DNA from: a virus | Virus record (IMG/VR): IMGVR_UViG_3300045972_000132 | Location: 35,408-99,407 of that record | Strand: one strand, 5' to 3' | Length of the DNA: 64,000 nt | Shown here: piece after piece, positions 33,150 to 40,385 of the stretch | How the letters are laid out: every line of letters begins with the position of its first letter | Position numbering within the stretch: position 1 is the first letter of the stretch | Notes under the pieces: model-generated | Seen by the model: only the letters and a program-made list of their open reading frames with translations | The model's database searches: none | What the model was told of the DNA's origin: nothing | Made by a program: the position numbers and the translations under genes

Positions 33150-33644
33150 ATGAGCGAAACTCCTGTAGTCCCCGCGACCCCTACCCATGCAGGCCCCACC
33201 TACGCTACTACCAAGTGGACTTCCGCTGGTGGGGTTGTCCTTAAGGGCTTGTCACGACAAGCAATTGACTACGTTTGGGTAATTAAGCCCTCCGGTAGCT
33301 ACGGCAGCAGTTGGTCCCTTCCAAAGGGTAGAAAAGACGAAGGAAGCACCCTAGAAGAGACCGCGACCAGAGAAGTCTTGGAAGAATCTGGGCTAATGGC
33401 TAAATTCATTCCCAATGGCTATCTAGGCTCCCACGAGGGATCCAGCAGCACTACCCATTATTACCTCATGGTCCAAACTACTGGAAACCCCTTGGATCAT
33501 GACTTTGAAACCGAAAAGGTTCTACTCCTTAAGATCGATGACGCCATTGCTCTCATGGAGAAAGACTATAATCGTCGGGACGAGAGGGTCCTCAAGCTGG
33601 CTAAAGAGAAAATCGACCTTTTAAAAAGCAATCTAGGCTATTGA
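33150..33644 (+). CDS. Nudix hydrolase
   Basis: 164 residues. The Nudix box lies at about residues 61-83 (GRKDEGSTLEETATREVLEE, then SGL): the metal-binding REVLEE part is intact, but the first conserved Glu of GX5EX7REUXEEXGU is Ser. SLPKG before the box is typical. The enzyme would hydrolyse a nucleoside diphosphate-linked compound, possibly damaged dNTPs, dinucleoside polyphosphates or an RNA cap; the substrate cannot be told. Transcript probably leaderless, since ATG 33150 is six bases after the -10. Confidence 0.8.
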   Translation: MSETPVVPATPTHAGPTYATTKWTSAGGVVLKGLSRQAIDYVWVIKPSGSYGSSWSLPKGRKDEGSTLEETATREVLEESGLMAKFIPNGYLGSHEGSSSTTHYYLMVQTTGNPLDHDFETEKVLLLKIDDAIALMEKDYNRRDERVLKLAKEKIDLLKSNLGY

Positions 33645-33654
33645 GCTTAATTGG

Positions 33655-33688
33655 TTGGTATTTGAGGATTTCACTGTTATAATCCTCA
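33655..33688 (+). promoter_or_regulatory. Promoter with perfect 8-bp inverted repeat around the -10
   Basis: -35 TTGGTA (33655-33660), 17-bp spacer, extended -10 TGT-TATAAT (33678-33683). TGAGGATT (33663-33670) and AATCCTCA (33681-33688) form a perfect inverted repeat with a 10-base gap that encloses the -10. This is an operator candidate different from the 18-bp box. The start codon lies at 33690. Confidence 0.65.
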
Positions 33689-33689
33689 C

Positions 33690-34019
33690 ATGACCACTCC
33701 AATTCTGACGACTCTTGAGTACTACTGGAAAAACACCAAAGTATTCCTTTGGGGGTTTCTAGCGGTTGTTGCAGCCATTCTTGGTATCGTCGCCAAGTCA
33801 TTATTCGATAATAAAGTTCGTGGATTGGACTTTACCCCTCCAGCACCAAACCCCAATTTAATAAAAAAGGTAGAGGAAGCCAAGGAATCGGCAAATTCTG
33901 CTAAGATTAAGGCCAAGGTCACTGAAGAGGCCGAGCACGCTAAATTGGAAGAAATCCACACTATTACCGACGACGTTGAGCGTCGTAAGAGGCTAGCCGA
34001 AATGGCTAATTCCCTATGA
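33690..34019 (+). CDS. Membrane-anchored coiled-coil protein, spanin candidate
   Basis: 109 residues. One N-terminal membrane segment (about 17-37, VFLWGFLAVVAAILGIVAKSL) is followed by a Pro-rich hinge and a long charged helix (KKVEEAKESANSAKIKAKVTEEAEHAKLEEIH). This N-in, periplasmic coiled-coil layout fits an inner-membrane spanin (Rz-like), which would help rupture the outer membrane. Position between holin candidate and endolysin supports a lysis role. No outer-membrane partner (lipoprotein) was found. ATG is six bases after the -10, with no Shine-Dalgarno. Confidence 0.45.
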   Translation: MTTPILTTLEYYWKNTKVFLWGFLAVVAAILGIVAKSLFDNKVRGLDFTPPAPNPNLIKKVEEAKESANSAKIKAKVTEEAEHAKLEEIHTITDDVERRKRLAEMANSL

Positions 34020-34315
34020 TCAATATTACCCAACTACTTGAAAATATTAGAGCAATCCGTGCGGAGATTGAGACTCAAGAACTAACAGAGTCCGATCCAG
34101 ATCTTTGGGACGGTAAAGATGTAATTGGAGCAAACGCAGCAAACGATGCTAAAGCTATAGCTAAGGTCCGTAAAGAGGGCGGCGGTGCGTTTAAATTTAG
34201 TGAGAGACCTAAGAAGCCATCTGAGAGACACATCTGGAATAGTAAACTAAACAAGTGGGTCGAGTTAGGCAAAGCCCCTGGCTCAGGAACCATCCCCGCC
34301 TTCAAACCTAAATAA
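34016..34315 (+). CDS. Unknown protein with shared LLExI N-terminal segment
   Basis: 99 residues; start overlaps the previous stop (ATGA). The N-terminus TQLLENIRAIRAEIETQ is nearly the same as MKLLESIKNIRAEIETQ at the start of the gene at 35041, while the rest is unrelated. A shared short N-terminal helix on different basic proteins suggests a sorting or packaging signal. The C-terminal 60 residues are Lys/Pro-rich (SERPKKPSERHIWNSKLNKWV). Confidence 0.5.
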   Translation: MINITQLLENIRAIRAEIETQELTESDPDLWDGKDVIGANAANDAKAIAKVRKEGGGAFKFSERPKKPSERHIWNSKLNKWVELGKAPGSGTIPAFKPK

Positions 34316-34328
34316 AGAAAGGCTGTAA

Positions 34329-34709
34329 ATGACTCCCGAAGAAACGTGGAAAGAAGTCGGCTTCAAGGTTCGTCCCACCGGTAGAAAGATATTCTGTAGG
34401 ACGGTTTTAGAAAAGAGCAATTCACTGTTAGTCTTACCTCTTGCTGCCCAATCCTTCTTCTACGGGGACGCAAACAAGAAAATTTTGAATCTTAAGGTGC
34501 TCTCGGTAGGTCCAAACGTGAAGGCAGTAAAAAAAGGTGCTATTATATGTTGCAGACGCATGGAATTTGGACGTATTTGGGAATTCAAAGACGGTACCAA
34601 GGGCGGCTGGATAGACGAATCCCAGGTTTTGGGGTTCGACACAGTAGAATCGGAGGCGGAATCATATGTTCTTCCTAGTAGGAATGAAAAGCCTAGCAAG
34701 CATGGCTAG
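34329..34709 (+). CDS. Possible second GroES-fold protein
   Basis: 126 residues. The order VRPTGRKIFCRTVLEKSN, LLVLP, LNLKVLSVGPNVKAVKKGAIICC and GGWIDESQVLGF follows the GroES strand order (xRPxxDRVxVKR, GIxLP, GxVxAVGxG, VKxGDxVxF, xxxxExDILAV). Identity is low and the mobile-loop region is short. A clearer GroES is encoded at 39534. It may be a co-chaperonin variant or an unrelated beta-barrel. Confidence 0.4.
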   Translation: MTPEETWKEVGFKVRPTGRKIFCRTVLEKSNSLLVLPLAAQSFFYGDANKKILNLKVLSVGPNVKAVKKGAIICCRRMEFGRIWEFKDGTKGGWIDESQVLGFDTVESEAESYVLPSRNEKPSKHG

Positions 34710-35013
34710 AGGGTTCAACCCCGAAATTAGCTCGCGTCTGGACCAAGCTGGTTACAAGCTAGCCGTGGATCCCACTTTTTCCGCCGATCCGTATCAGAAT
34801 TATCCTGCGACAGCAGTAAATCCTAATTATACAGTAGATGATCCAGGTGGAAGGGATAATATGTGCCCTCCTTGTCCTCACTGTGGTGGTACTCTGGGTC
34901 ATACTGCTGAGTGTTATCAAGCCGGGCCGTTTAAATCCAAATTTCCCGGTCTAGGTAAGAAAATCCGCAAGGCTTCCAAGAGCAAATCTAAGAAGTCCAA
35001 ATCTAAGAAGTAA
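34666..35013 (+). CDS. Lys/Ser-tailed zinc-finger protein, unknown
   Basis: 115 residues from ATG 34666, which has GGAGG nine bases upstream; the in-frame ATG at 34684 lacks a well-spaced site. It overlaps the preceding gene by 44 bases. Residues about 66-85 (CPPCPHCGGTLGHTAEC) form a likely zinc knuckle. The last 20 residues are a KSKK repeat tail typical of nucleic-acid-binding or DNA-packaged proteins. Confidence 0.5.
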   Translation: MFFLVGMKSLASMARGFNPEISSRLDQAGYKLAVDPTFSADPYQNYPATAVNPNYTVDDPGGRDNMCPPCPHCGGTLGHTAECYQAGPFKSKFPGLGKKIRKASKSKSKKSKSKK

Positions 35014-35040
35014 ATCCTTTTTCCTCTCGGGGCTACGAAC

Positions 35041-36138
35041 ATGAAACTACTAGAATCAATCAAAAACATCAGGGCTGAAATCGAAACCCAGCTTGTAGAA
35101 AGGGAAGACTCTGAAAACGTTCAGCGCAGAATCGACTCGCGGGATGCTAAGAGATTAGCTAAGGGTGGGCATAAGCAAGCTGCGGGCCGAAAGTTTGCTG
35201 GAGCGGCAGTTAGTGCCCAATCTAAGGCTATGGGTGCAAAGGGTACCAAAAAGTCTAGACTAGAGAAACTCTCTACTGGTTATATGCGTAGAGCAAATTG
35301 GACTGCAAACCCTGACGAGGCCCACGCACGTTACAAGGAATTTGCCGATCACGCCTCAACCTACGAAGGTCACGCAGCTAATCTAAACGATAGAGTCGAT
35401 GCCGAGCACGCCAAGGGCATGGACAAGAACCTGAGTCAGATCCACGACACTCATGGTCACCTAATGGACAAACACTTCCTCGCCCACCAAGCGCACTTGT
35501 TAGCGGCGCACCACGCTCGTCCAAATAGCCCAGAAGAGAAAATGCACTTATCTGACGCCGAGACCTCACTAAAGGCTCATCACAAGGCAAAGAAGGACCA
35601 AGCGGACACCGAAGATGAGATCAACAAAGATATCCATGCCCACATGGGTCCAGGAGTTGAGGCTCAAAAAGCCAAAGAGCGTAAGCTAAAGCAACATGTT
35701 AAATCTTCCCCTGACGCAAGCACCAAGACTCCTGAGGGAGCAGAAGCCGATAAGGTTGTAGATGCTACAACTCATATTGGTGGAATTGCTAAGGAAAAGG
35801 CCAAGGCTGCGACTGCCGGTGCCGTACATAATCTGGTTAAGGCTGACCAGTACAAGATGAACAAGGGTAATTCTAACCGCGAGAAACGCCTAGCCCAGCT
35901 AGACGCTAAGACTCCAGAAGGAAAGCCCAAACTACACAGACTCCCAGATGTCTCCACTGGTCCCGCAAGCCAAGGCAACAAGGCTCTCGATATGACCAAG
36001 CACAACCGCTTCTTCTCCCCGGAGCAGGTTAAGGCTCGTGCAGCAAGAAAAGCAAAGACTGCCGCAGAACACGACACCATCAAGAAAGGTCATGACACTA
36101 TCAAGCACTCCGATGTTAAGGATGGTGTGGTGGTCTAA
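35041..36138 (+). CDS. His/Lys/Ala-rich helical protein, possible packaged internal protein
   Basis: 365 residues, highly charged, with very many His, Lys, Ala and Asp and almost no hydrophobic core; it should be helical or disordered. The first 17 residues match the start of the gene at 34016. Such composition with a short conserved N-terminal helix is like proteins packaged in phage heads and injected with DNA, where the N-terminal peptide is a capsid-targeting signal. This is inference; no prohead protease site was clearly recognised. The start lies 27 bases after the preceding gene. Confidence 0.45.
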   Translation: MKLLESIKNIRAEIETQLVEREDSENVQRRIDSRDAKRLAKGGHKQAAGRKFAGAAVSAQSKAMGAKGTKKSRLEKLSTGYMRRANWTANPDEAHARYKEFADHASTYEGHAANLNDRVDAEHAKGMDKNLSQIHDTHGHLMDKHFLAHQAHLLAAHHARPNSPEEKMHLSDAETSLKAHHKAKKDQADTEDEINKDIHAHMGPGVEAQKAKERKLKQHVKSSPDASTKTPEGAEADKVVDATTHIGGIAKEKAKAATAGAVHNLVKADQYKMNKGNSNREKRLAQLDAKTPEGKPKLHRLPDVSTGPASQGNKALDMTKHNRFFSPEQVKARAARKAKTAAEHDTIKKGHDTIKHSDVKDGVVV

Positions 36139-36593
36139 TGACAACCCCGGTATCTCTTCATTTTACTTTAGAAGAACTTGTAACTAGTCAACATCGGGAT
36201 ATTGATAATACTCCTAATGCTGATCAGTTAAAGAATCTAACTACCCTTCTAGCTCCCAAGCTGGAAGAGGTTAGGGGGCTACTGGGACCAATGCACGTTA
36301 ACTCCGCACTAAGAGTAGAAGCCTTGAATTTGGCCGTAAACGGAGCCAAAAATTCACAGCACGTTTTAGGGCTTGCTTGTGATTTTGTCCCTACTCAGAT
36401 GGATATGAAGCAAGCTTACGAACTAATTCTGAATTCCTCAATCAAGTTCGACCAGTTGATTGCAGAGTACTGGGGGAATGGTGGTGGCGGTTGGATCCAC
36501 ATAAGCACCACCACTCCGGATAAACCCTTCCGTAGACAAGCTTTGATGATCAGCAAATCTACTGGTGGAGTGTATTTACCTTATAGATCATGA
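36138..36593 (+). CDS. Endolysin, peptidase M15 family
   Basis: 151 residues. The zinc ligands of M15 D-Ala-D-Ala / L-Ala-D-Glu peptidases are visible: H75 in SQHVLGLACD, D82 in the same motif, and H121 in GGWIHIS. The preceding SALRVEALN segment is typical of the Peptidase_M15_3 group. It would cleave stem peptides of peptidoglycan at lysis. No signal peptide, so export needs a holin. No binding domain, which suits a Gram-negative-type endolysin. It overlaps the previous stop by one base. Confidence 0.8.
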   Translation: MTTPVSLHFTLEELVTSQHRDIDNTPNADQLKNLTTLLAPKLEEVRGLLGPMHVNSALRVEALNLAVNGAKNSQHVLGLACDFVPTQMDMKQAYELILNSSIKFDQLIAEYWGNGGGGWIHISTTTPDKPFRRQALMISKSTGGVYLPYRS

Positions 36594-36630
36594 TTCCTAC
36601 CTTTCGACGCCTCAAAGATTCCATAAGGGC

Positions 36631-36659
36631 TTGCAATTCTAATCCACCTGGGGTATGAC
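36631..36659 (+). promoter_or_regulatory. Sigma70-like promoter
   Basis: -35 TTGCAA, 17-bp spacer, -10 TATGAC (36654-36659). The spacer contains ATCCACCTGGGG, much like the spacer of the promoter at 43416. The following gene has AAGGAG. Confidence 0.6.
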
Positions 36660-36692
36660 TGTTCTTAGCTCTAACAACCCAAGGAGATCACA

Positions 36693-37073
36693 ATGCGAGT
36701 CGAAGGAATTTTTGGTAAGTACTACGGTGTGTTTAAGGTAACCAAGCTTAAGGATTCAAATCAATTTCTGGTTTGCTCCGCATTCAAGCACGTTCTTGAG
36801 TGGGCCAATGCAATTACGGTTGGTCAGTTCCCTACTACTCTCAAGGAAGACTCAGCTTATCCCTTCCGCAGCGTAGTCGGCGCAGAGGCTCTAGGGCTTC
36901 TCCTCAATCTAGTGGGTCAGACCTGCGTGACCTACGATAGCTTCTCCAAGGCTGCGGCTGCGGCGCTTCCTCCGGAACTCGTGGAAGCTAAGAAGAAGTT
37001 TGAGGAAAACCTCAAGAAGATGATGGGCAGCGTCGAGGGTTTGGACGTTCCCGGCACCGACTTCAAGAACTAA
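36693..37073 (+). CDS. Unknown protein, tandem paralog 1
   Basis: 126 residues. Residues 10-30 (YYGVFKVTKLKDSNQFLV) parallel those of the next gene (SFGVLKIHKFKDSVMVS), and both have a charged C-terminal helix. These are tandem paralogs. No family is recognised. AAGGAG precedes the ATG, with its own promoter upstream. Confidence 0.6.
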   Translation: MRVEGIFGKYYGVFKVTKLKDSNQFLVCSAFKHVLEWANAITVGQFPTTLKEDSAYPFRSVVGAEALGLLLNLVGQTCVTYDSFSKAAAAALPPELVEAKKKFEENLKKMMGSVEGLDVPGTDFKN

Positions 37074-37075
37074 CA

Positions 37076-37486
37076 ATGCCCGCCGAGATCTCCCTAGTGG
37101 CTCCGTCCTTCGGAGTCCTTAAAATCCACAAATTCAAGGATTCCGTAATGGTTTCCGCTCCCACTAGGGAAGTCATTGTAGCTGTTGCTGACCGATTAGG
37201 GCTTCCATCCTCCAGAATTATGGAATCTAAGAACACCGGATGGACTGCGGTAGTTCTAGATGAGCCGTTTGGTACTAACGGCCTTTCTAGCCTTATTGGC
37301 TTCCTACTCGTAAAAGATACCTTTCTAGAGGAGGGGTCTGCTGAAGAGGAGTCTCTTCAAAAGACTACCTTGGAGATCAAGTCTAAGATCGGATCCTACA
37401 AGATGGATAAGGCTAAACATCTAAAAGAAATCCTGGCGTCTAGAGACTTTAAGGCCAAGCAGCGAAATCTGTTCAAGAAACCCTAG
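37076..37486 (+). CDS. Unknown protein, tandem paralog 2
   Basis: 136 residues, paralog of the preceding gene, starting three bases after it. The N-terminal half is beta-rich; the last 40 residues form a basic helix (KMDKAKHLKEILASRDFKAKQRNLFKK). Function unknown. Confidence 0.6.
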   Translation: MPAEISLVAPSFGVLKIHKFKDSVMVSAPTREVIVAVADRLGLPSSRIMESKNTGWTAVVLDEPFGTNGLSSLIGFLLVKDTFLEEGSAEEESLQKTTLEIKSKIGSYKMDKAKHLKEILASRDFKAKQRNLFKKP

Positions 37487-37491
37487 TAAAC

Positions 37492-37538
37492 TTGACGCTT
37501 TAGCGGTTTATTTGATATCCTCTGTTATCCTAGAGGAT
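37492..37538 (+). promoter_or_regulatory. Promoter with inverted repeat
   Basis: -35 TTGACG (37492-37497), 18-bp spacer, extended -10 TGA-TATCCT (37516-37521). ATCCTCT (37517-37523) and AGAGGAT (37532-37538) form an inverted repeat that covers the -10, the expected start of transcription and the AGAGGA ribosome-binding site of the next gene. Confidence 0.55.
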
Positions 37539-37541
37539 TCA

Positions 37542-37793
37542 ATGAAAAAAACTGAAGGGCTTAGGTGGGATGAAGATGACCCACGGGACGTAAAAGCTAA
37601 AACTAGCCAATACAATTTGAGAGTAAAAGCCGAACAGAGAGGAACCGTCTGGGTAGTCTACCTGACAGGCAAAAACTTGGATCATAAGTCAGAACATGTC
37701 TCCAAAGATGCTGCGAAACAAAAAGCTGCAAAGATCCTGCGAGAACTATTAAAGAAAGACAAGGCTAATGAAACTCAGGTGCCCGAAGTGTGA
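37542..37793 (+). CDS. Small protein with dsRBD-like C-terminal half
   Basis: 83 residues from ATG 37542 (AGAGGA upstream). Strands YNLRVKAEQRGTVWVVYLTG are followed by SEHVSKDAAKQKAAKILRELL, the signature-like last helix of double-stranded-RNA-binding domains (SKxxAKxxAAxxxLxxL). The first helix of that fold is missing, so this may be a partial dsRBD or look-alike. Confidence 0.4.
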   Translation: MKKTEGLRWDEDDPRDVKAKTSQYNLRVKAEQRGTVWVVYLTGKNLDHKSEHVSKDAAKQKAAKILRELLKKDKANETQVPEV

Positions 37794-38088
37794 CCTACTT
37801 AGTAATTCAGAAGTAGTGCTTAATCTCAAGACCTGCCCACAATGCAATACCAGTGTTCTTCCAAGGGACCCGGCGGGCGACGTTAGAATTAACTGGGACG
37901 ACATTCGTCTTCTGGTTGAACTAGCAGGTCGTTACATCTATAGTCAAAAAACTACTAGCTATCTAGTGGATGAATTTGATACAGTCCTATCTAGCCTTCA
38001 GAGAGTAAAACCTGAAGGTGCTCTGGAACTTGAACCCTTACCTTTAGAAATGAAAGCGAGCTATGTACCCAGCACCCTTAGGAATTAA
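37768..38088 (+). CDS. Zinc-ribbon protein, unknown
   Basis: 106 residues. CPKC (residues 5-8) and CPQC (23-26) make an N-terminal zinc ribbon. The rest is helical (INWDDIRLLVELAGRYIY, LVDEFDTVLSSLQ). It overlaps genes at both ends (26 bases on each side). Confidence 0.6.
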   Translation: MKLRCPKCDLLSNSEVVLNLKTCPQCNTSVLPRDPAGDVRINWDDIRLLVELAGRYIYSQKTTSYLVDEFDTVLSSLQRVKPEGALELEPLPLEMKASYVPSTLRN

Positions 38089-39520
38089 AAATCAAGTAGG
38101 AAAGGTTTTAGGAACTAAAATCATAACGCAGTATCTACGTTATAAAGGTTCCAACTGCTGGAAAACCAAATGCTCTGTATGTGAGTATGAATCAATTGCG
38201 CCGGATTCTTTAGTAAGAAAGAATAAGATTAGGTCTTGTAGGTGCCAGAGACCTAATCTAGGTGCTCACAAACTAGAAATATTTAATTGCGAATTCGGTA
38301 TTTCCAATAAATGTAAGGTTAGTTGGAAAATGCCTAAAAGAGTCGGAGACAGAACCAGAAAGCTAAATGAGGGTAAAATAATTTGTTTGTTCTGCTCTAG
38401 AACCCTAAAATTTTCAGGTAGAGCAAATCCAAACTGCCAATACAAAAATCTAAACGATAATTTTTTTGAGGTGGTAGACTCTAGTGATAAGGCATATATC
38501 CTAGGCTGGATCGCCAGCGACGGACATTTAGACACTGGTTCTATCTCAATCTTTATTCAACAAGAAGACATAGAGTGCATAGAACATATTAGAGACATGA
38601 TATGCCCAGAGATACCTATAAGCTATAGAAGAGAAGACAATCATACTCTTATGGTCGGATTAACTCTTAGCTCACAGAAAATGGTTAAAGATGTGTGTGG
38701 ATGGTTAAGGATACTCCCTGGAGAAAAAGCAAGCACTGTAGATTTTCCAGACTTGGCTTCAAACGAGTTTAAATGGTCCTTTCTTCGAGGTTTATTTGAC
38801 GGAGATGGATCTCTAAATACCACGCAGCCAAAAAACGGTTGGCCTTCCCCTGTTGCAAGCATTTCTAGTTATTCAGACTCAATGAGAAGTAAGATTAAGG
38901 AACTTTCCCCTAGCGCCAATAATTATCCTAACAATGGTGTCATCGAGTGGAACGGTGTCAATGCTTTAGATTTCCTAGGAAAGCTGTACGCCAATACTAC
39001 AAACACTAATAGATTAAGGCGCAAGTATGAACTTTTTGAGAATTGGTGTCTGTGTGTTCCAGGATTAAATGGACCTATAGTTAATCGCAAGTCCGCACAC
39101 TTTATATGGGCTAGATCAAGAAAAGATGCTGTTCCGCCGTCTAAAGCCAATATCTCAGATTCAGGGTACGATCTAACTTTACTAGAAAAAGTAAAATCTG
39201 CTGGAAACATAGACTTTTACGATACAGGTGTCAAGATTCAACCACTCCACGGCTGGTACTTCGACCTTGTACCTAGATCGTCGATTAGTAAATCTGGGTA
39301 CATGTTGGCTAATTCCGTTGGAGTAATAGATAGAAGCTACATAGGATCTATACTAGTTCCACTAATAAAGACGAATACAAATGCAGAAGACCTAAAGCTT
39401 CCCAATAAACTGGTCCAGATCATACCTAGACCAATCATCCATGCTGAAATAGTTGAAGTAGAGCAGCTAGAAACTACCTCCAGAGCCGAAGGCAGCTTTG
39501 GAAGCACTAATAATAAATAA
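38063..39520 (+). CDS. LAGLIDADG homing endonuclease fused to dUTPase
   Basis: 485 residues. Residues 30-61 hold a zinc finger common in phage homing endonucleases (CSVCEYESI, then SCRCQ); a second Cys cluster follows at 84-125. Two LAGLIDADG-type motifs lie at about 144-156 (YILGWIASDGHL) and 239-251 (FLRGLFDGDGSL). Residues 346-483 are a complete dUTPase with all five motifs: DSGYDL (365-370), VPRSSIS (403-409), NSVGVIDRSYIG (417-428), LVQIIPRP (450-457) and RAEGSFGSTN (474-483). There is no usable start codon between the domains, so dUTPase must be translated as a fusion. Intein splice signals are not seen. dUTPase keeps uracil out of phage DNA. The ATG start is 26 bases inside the previous gene. 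Confidence 0.8.
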   Translation: MYPAPLGIKNQVGKVLGTKIITQYLRYKGSNCWKTKCSVCEYESIAPDSLVRKNKIRSCRCQRPNLGAHKLEIFNCEFGISNKCKVSWKMPKRVGDRTRKLNEGKIICLFCSRTLKFSGRANPNCQYKNLNDNFFEVVDSSDKAYILGWIASDGHLDTGSISIFIQQEDIECIEHIRDMICPEIPISYRREDNHTLMVGLTLSSQKMVKDVCGWLRILPGEKASTVDFPDLASNEFKWSFLRGLFDGDGSLNTTQPKNGWPSPVASISSYSDSMRSKIKELSPSANNYPNNGVIEWNGVNALDFLGKLYANTTNTNRLRRKYELFENWCLCVPGLNGPIVNRKSAHFIWARSRKDAVPPSKANISDSGYDLTLLEKVKSAGNIDFYDTGVKIQPLHGWYFDLVPRSSISKSGYMLANSVGVIDRSYIGSILVPLIKTNTNAEDLKLPNKLVQIIPRPIIHAEIVEVEQLETTSRAEGSFGSTNNK

Positions 39521-39533
39521 AAGGAAAATAAAA

Positions 39534-39887
39534 ATGGCATTCAAGATTCAGCCCCTTCTCGATAGAGTCATTATCGAGCGCATTGGTGGTGTAACCCGGA
39601 TCGGCGCAATTTATCTTCCTGAGTTGTCTCAGGAGCGCGCCTCTGAAGGTTATGTTGTCGCAGTAGGAACTGGTAAGGAACTTCGTGACGGCACTACTCG
39701 ACCCCTAATGGTCTCCATCGGTGACCGTGTAATCTTTGAAAAGATGGGGCCTACAGATTTAAAGGTTGACGGTAAGGAATACGCACTAGTCAGGGAAGAC
39801 CAGATATTTGCCGTAGTGGCTCCTGAGGCCCTTCAGGAGGGTGCTGCGCCCGTGATCTCAGTCGGCTGGGGTCCTCCTCCACAGTAG
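39534..39887 (+). CDS. GroES-like co-chaperonin
   Basis: 117 residues from ATG 39534 with AAGGAAA upstream (an in-frame TTG at 39498 is less likely). The sequence follows GroES throughout: IQPLLDRVIIERIGG, AIYLPELSQERASEGYVVAVG, VSIGDRVIFEKMG, YALVREDQIFAVV. Phage GroES homologs such as T4 gp31 replace the host cap so that GroEL can fold the capsid protein. The final 20 residues are a Gly/Pro-rich extension beyond the usual end. It follows the dUTPase fusion by 13 bases. Confidence 0.85.
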   Translation: MAFKIQPLLDRVIIERIGGVTRIGAIYLPELSQERASEGYVVAVGTGKELRDGTTRPLMVSIGDRVIFEKMGPTDLKVDGKEYALVREDQIFAVVAPEALQEGAAPVISVGWGPPPQ

Positions 39888-39896
39888 CTTATTAAA

Positions 39897-40385
39897 ATGA
39901 GTACAGACCGCTTTTTAGATAAAAAGATAGCTAACCGAAAACAGGGGGTGGGTCCCAACGGACTCCCCACTTGTCGGTGGTGTCGCGGAGAGGTAATTCC
40001 TCCCAAGCGGACGTTCTGTTCTCAGAAGTGCATTCATGAGTGGCGCATCCGCAGCGATGTGGGGTACGCCAAGATGAACGTCGAAGATCGTGATAAGGGA
40101 ATCTGCGCTTATTGTAAACAAGACTGTACCAGCCAGAAATTACTACTTGATGAAGTCCGCAAAGATGACAGACTCTTATTCCTAAGGGAAATCAAGAAGT
40201 TAGGTCTGAGTGAATCTACTTACGACAAGCGCAAAGTTCTATGGGATCTGGATCACAGAGTCAGAGTCGCGGACGGTGGTGGAAGTGCAAGTTTAGATAA
40301 TTTACAAACTTTGTGCCTCACTTGTCATAAAACCAAAACAGCTTACGAGAACAGCGTTACCAAGAAAGGTAGAAAGCGAAAATGA
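39897..40385 (+). CDS. HNH endonuclease
   Basis: 162 residues. N-terminal CRWC, then RTFCSQKCIHEWRIRSD, then RDKGICAYCKQDC, then LWDLDHRVRVADGGGSASLDNLQTLCLTCH. This is the extended HNH arrangement with four CxxC pairs known from phage and ZRANB3-type HNH nucleases, with the catalytic DH and terminal CxxCH intact. It may be homing or serve in DNA processing. It overlaps the following gene by four bases (ATGA). Confidence 0.75.
   Translation: MSTDRFLDKKIANRKQGVGPNGLPTCRWCRGEVIPPKRTFCSQKCIHEWRIRSDVGYAKMNVEDRDKGICAYCKQDCTSQKLLLDEVRKDDRLLFLREIKKLGLSESTYDKRKVLWDLDHRVRVADGGGSASLDNLQTLCLTCHKTKTAYENSVTKKGRKRK

Noticed and set aside
38063-39520. Intein in dUTPase
   Set aside because: There is no N-extein, no Cys/Ser splice start and no terminal His-Asn before the dUTPase domain; the sequence reads as a plain fusion.
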